A DNA stretch of 64,000 nt from assembly GCA_050734135.1 (NCBI GenBank), contig JBOHUG010000009.1:61288-125287 (forward strand), read 5' to 3'. This document shows, piece after piece, positions 62,034 through 64,000 of the stretch. The DNA comes from Bog-877 sp050734135 (GTDB lineage: Bacteria; Chloroflexota; Dormibacteria; Aeolococcales; Bog-877). The notes under the pieces were generated by a model, which was given only the letters and a program-made list of their open reading frames with translations, was not told where the DNA came from and ran no database searches. Positions within the stretch are counted from its first letter, which is position 1, and every line of letters starts with the position of its first letter. The position numbers were made by a program, and so were the translations under genes.

Positions 62034-63830
62034 CTAGATGGACTGACGGTAGCCGAAGAACTCGTGGTCTTGGTTATAGCCACCGAAGCCGCTGCCGAGC
62101 TCCCGAAAGTCGGCGACGAACTCGATTCCCTTGACCCACTTCACCTGTTTGAAGCCGAGTTCGAGCTCGTTGCGGAGGCGCAGAGGGGCGCCATGCCCAA
62201 ATGAGAGTGGCACCCCATTCATATCGAAGGCCAGCATCGTGAGGTGATGGCTCATGTGCTCGATGGGATGGGCGTCGTAATAGATCCCCTTGTCAGCGCC
62301 CTCACCAAAGGAGTAGTAGACCACCCATTTGACCTCGGGGCGGGGCCGGACGAGGTCGACCACCGTCTGCATCGAAACCCCGCCCCACTTGGCAACACCC
62401 GACCATCCCTGAATGCAGAAGTGCTGGGTGATCTGCTCATGGGGGGCCAGCGCGCGGAGCTGGTTCAAGTCAAGGTAGACCGGATTGTCGACGAGCCCTT
62501 CGATCCGCAGCCGATAGTCAGAGAAGTTGGTGTCGAGCAGCGCCTTGTACTCGTCGGAGTCGGGGTACTGGCCATTGTGCCAGAAGTAGGGTGACAGATC
62601 CTTGTCGGTGTATTGCCCGGCATGAGGGTCGAGGTGCTCGAAAAGGTGCTGCAGCGGGCCAACGACGGCCTGGCCCACCCGTTGCACCACCCGGGGATGG
62701 CGCAGTGTGAAGGGAGTTGCCGCCAACCAAGCGCCGACCACCACCAAAGTGGAGGCGGCGAAGATCCAGAATCCTTCCCACCCACCACTGTTCTGCCCCG
62801 CGTAGATGTGATTTAGGTTGCTCAGCAGCCCGGTGGTGAAGACCAGCGACACGTGCAGCACGATGAAGACCAAGAACCACACCAAAACGAGAAAGTGCAG
62901 CGACCGGGCCGTCTGAATGCTGAAGATGGTGCTGACCCGCGGAAAGCGAGTGGACAAGGCGGGAGACATGCCCAGTCCCGTGATTACGGCCAGAGGGGCG
63001 GCCACGAACACGGTGACGAAGTAGGCGAGCAATTGCAGCCCGTTGTAGGCAACCCAGCCGTGGTTGGCCGGCCAGTGGAGTGAGAGGTACTGAATCAACA
63101 CCGACAGGGCGTTGGGGAACACGGACCAGCTAGTAGGGACGAGCCGCTGCCACTGTGAAGTGGTGAGCAGCAGAACATAGAAGACCGCGCCGTTGAGTAA
63201 CCAAAGGGCGTCGGCGCTGAGATGCCACCACCGCGCCAGACCGATGGAGTGGCGTAGCCCGGGCAGTCCCACCTGGCTAGGCAGGCTGATGGAGTCCTGC
63301 TTGGCGGTCCACAGCGGGTCAGCAGGAACGGGCTTCTGGATCCGAAACCAATCCTTGCCAGGGGTGGAGTGCCGAGTCCAATACAGCCGCGGATGGTCAG
63401 AGAGGATCTGTAGGCCAGCTCGAATTATGAAGACCATGAACAGCAGGTTGAAGAAATGCTGCCAATCCAACCAGGCGGGAAATCCAGTCGCTCCGCCCAC
63501 AGCAGTCGTCGCCGTGGTGCCAGGATAGTGGTGGATGAACTGCTCGACGGTGGGATTGGTGCGCAGTCCCTTGGCGACGGCGACCGCGACGATCAGAAGC
63601 AGAAGTACGATGGGGAGAAGCCACAAGAGGTTGAACCACCGGCTTCGGCCGATCCGCACTCGGGGTGCCACACCCCCCACCTGGGGGACAGAGCCGGCCC
63701 AGGTGTCGGAATTTATGCTCGCCTCCCCTGGCGTCAGCTGCGACCGATAGCCGCTAGCGCTCTCGGAGGATGGGTGGGAGAGCGCAGGAGCCGGTCGGGC
63801 ACCAAGTCTGCGGTCATCGTCTCTCGCCAT
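62034..63830 (-). CDS. Fusion of b-type cytochrome and sulfite-oxidase-family molybdopterin domain
   Basis: A 598-residue protein. After a disordered N-terminus it has six TMs (about 66-88, 122-143, 202-225, 262-288, 308-335, 351-373). Histidines lie in WQHFF, WWHLSAD and SLHFLVLVWFLVFIVLHVSL, as in di-heme b561-type subunits. From about 400 on it is a YedY/sulfite-oxidase-type molybdopterin domain with the Mo-ligand Cys472 in HFCIQGWSGVAKWGG, the later GHGAPLRLRNELELGFKQVKWV and a final GGYNQDHEFFGY. No Tat signal is visible. Arg/Lys-rich sequence flanks TM1 and follows TM6, so the molybdo domain is predicted cytoplasmic. Clear fusion, substrate unknown. Start ATG 63830. Confidence 0.85.
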   Translation of the reverse strand: MARDDDRRLGARPAPALSHPSSESASGYRSQLTPGEASINSDTWAGSVPQVGGVAPRVRIGRSRWFNLLWLLPIVLLLLIVAVAVAKGLRTNPTVEQFIHHYPGTTATTAVGGATGFPAWLDWQHFFNLLFMVFIIRAGLQILSDHPRLYWTRHSTPGKDWFRIQKPVPADPLWTAKQDSISLPSQVGLPGLRHSIGLARWWHLSADALWLLNGAVFYVLLLTTSQWQRLVPTSWSVFPNALSVLIQYLSLHWPANHGWVAYNGLQLLAYFVTVFVAAPLAVITGLGMSPALSTRFPRVSTIFSIQTARSLHFLVLVWFLVFIVLHVSLVFTTGLLSNLNHIYAGQNSGGWEGFWIFAASTLVVVGAWLAATPFTLRHPRVVQRVGQAVVGPLQHLFEHLDPHAGQYTDKDLSPYFWHNGQYPDSDEYKALLDTNFSDYRLRIEGLVDNPVYLDLNQLRALAPHEQITQHFCIQGWSGVAKWGGVSMQTVVDLVRPRPEVKWVVYYSFGEGADKGIYYDAHPIEHMSHHLTMLAFDMNGVPLSFGHGAPLRLRNELELGFKQVKWVKGIEFVADFRELGSGFGGYNQDHEFFGYRQSI

Positions 63831-63929
63831 AAGTGGACCAGCTTAGAAGCAAGATCCCGCCAAGTCGGTACGGCAGGAGCTAACGTCAGATGTTGTGGAA
63901 ATTGACCGAGGCCGTCGGCTGACCCCAGA

Positions 63930-64000
63930 GAAAGCGACGGCGTAGCCTTCCAGGCAACAGAACTCGGAGAGACCCGCTGAAACGGGTCAGCACTGGAGGC
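63930..64000 (+). ncRNA. Possible tandem glycine riboswitch (cut at window edge)
   Basis: CAGGCAACAGAAC (63951-63963) resembles the 3' end of a glycine aptamer (CAGGCAAAAGGAC). It is followed directly by CGGAGAGACC (63965-63974), which matches the 5' GGAGAGA core of a second aptamer, then a perfect 6-bp hairpin GACCCG/CGGGTC and AGCACTGGAGGC, comparable to GCGCCGAAGG. The downstream half is outside the window, and the last core shows transitions from the consensus. If real it should control glycine-cleavage genes to the right. Confidence 0.35.

Overview
The window is GC-rich, almost fully coding bacterial chromosome. Gene content points to a high-GC Terrabacteria lineage (Actinobacteriota, Chloroflexota, Dormibacterota or a relative), probably monoderm. 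The signs are prfB-ftsE-ftsX synteny, a WecA/TagO-plus-WecG-type glycan start, a MurA with Asp at the catalytic loop, two putative F420-type enzymes (a luciferase-like oxidoreductase and a PPOX-class protein), a VKOR/DUF929 thiol-redox pair and a Tad pilus locus. No outer-membrane or LPS genes are seen. The phylum assignment is inference from gene content.

Layout. 1-3934 (minus): the start of a 2-oxoacid dehydrogenase E1 alpha gene, then ftsX, ftsE and prfB. prfB carries a complete programmed +1 frameshift site. 4204-5970 (plus): a polytopic envelope protein. 6059-22352 (minus): one long co-directional run reading flp pilin, cpaB, REC-TadZ, tadA, tadB, tadC, DUF192, a second tadA, a secreted CAP protein, an ABC ATPase and permease, a GT87-like protein and secA. 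A cytoplasmic DegS-like histidine kinase lies just upstream of the pilin. 23654-29879: two related polytopic membrane proteins, VKOR with DUF929, a GT2 and a WecG/TagA transferase, most of them joined by 4-base stop/start overlaps. 29953-37190 (minus): the F1Fo ATP synthase operon atpZ-I-B-E-F-H-A-G-D-C. 37308-42125: a GT4 glycosyltransferase convergent with a ferric-type ABC importer. 42351-48353 (minus): prmC, tsaC, glyA, a WecA/TagO-type transferase, murA and a degenerate MreB-like gene. 48471-51504 (plus): a second Tad cluster of TadE/G-type pseudopilins.

51505-64000 is looser. It holds separate metabolic genes with longer gaps: an LLM oxidoreductase, an Fpg/Nei glycosylase interrupted by an amber codon, a GNAT, a PPOX protein, an alpha/beta hydrolase, a small membrane protein with a YbjQ homologue, an FAD oxidoreductase, a gluzincin-like protein, a DHFR-like protein and a large fusion of a b-type cytochrome with a sulfite-oxidase-type molybdopterin domain. 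The right edge carries sequence resembling part of a tandem glycine riboswitch.

How it fits together. Three themes recur: energy and translation housekeeping (ATP synthase, prfB, prmC, tsaC, glyA, secA), envelope construction (murA, MreB-like, WecA, WecG, several GTs, FtsEX), and a regulated Tad surface pilus split over two sites about 26 kb apart. The least conventional items are the phosphorylation-competent REC-TadZ beside an orphan kinase, the duplicated TadA, the MreB-like protein that appears unable to bind nucleotide, the cytochrome-molybdoenzyme fusion and the amber-interrupted glycosylase.
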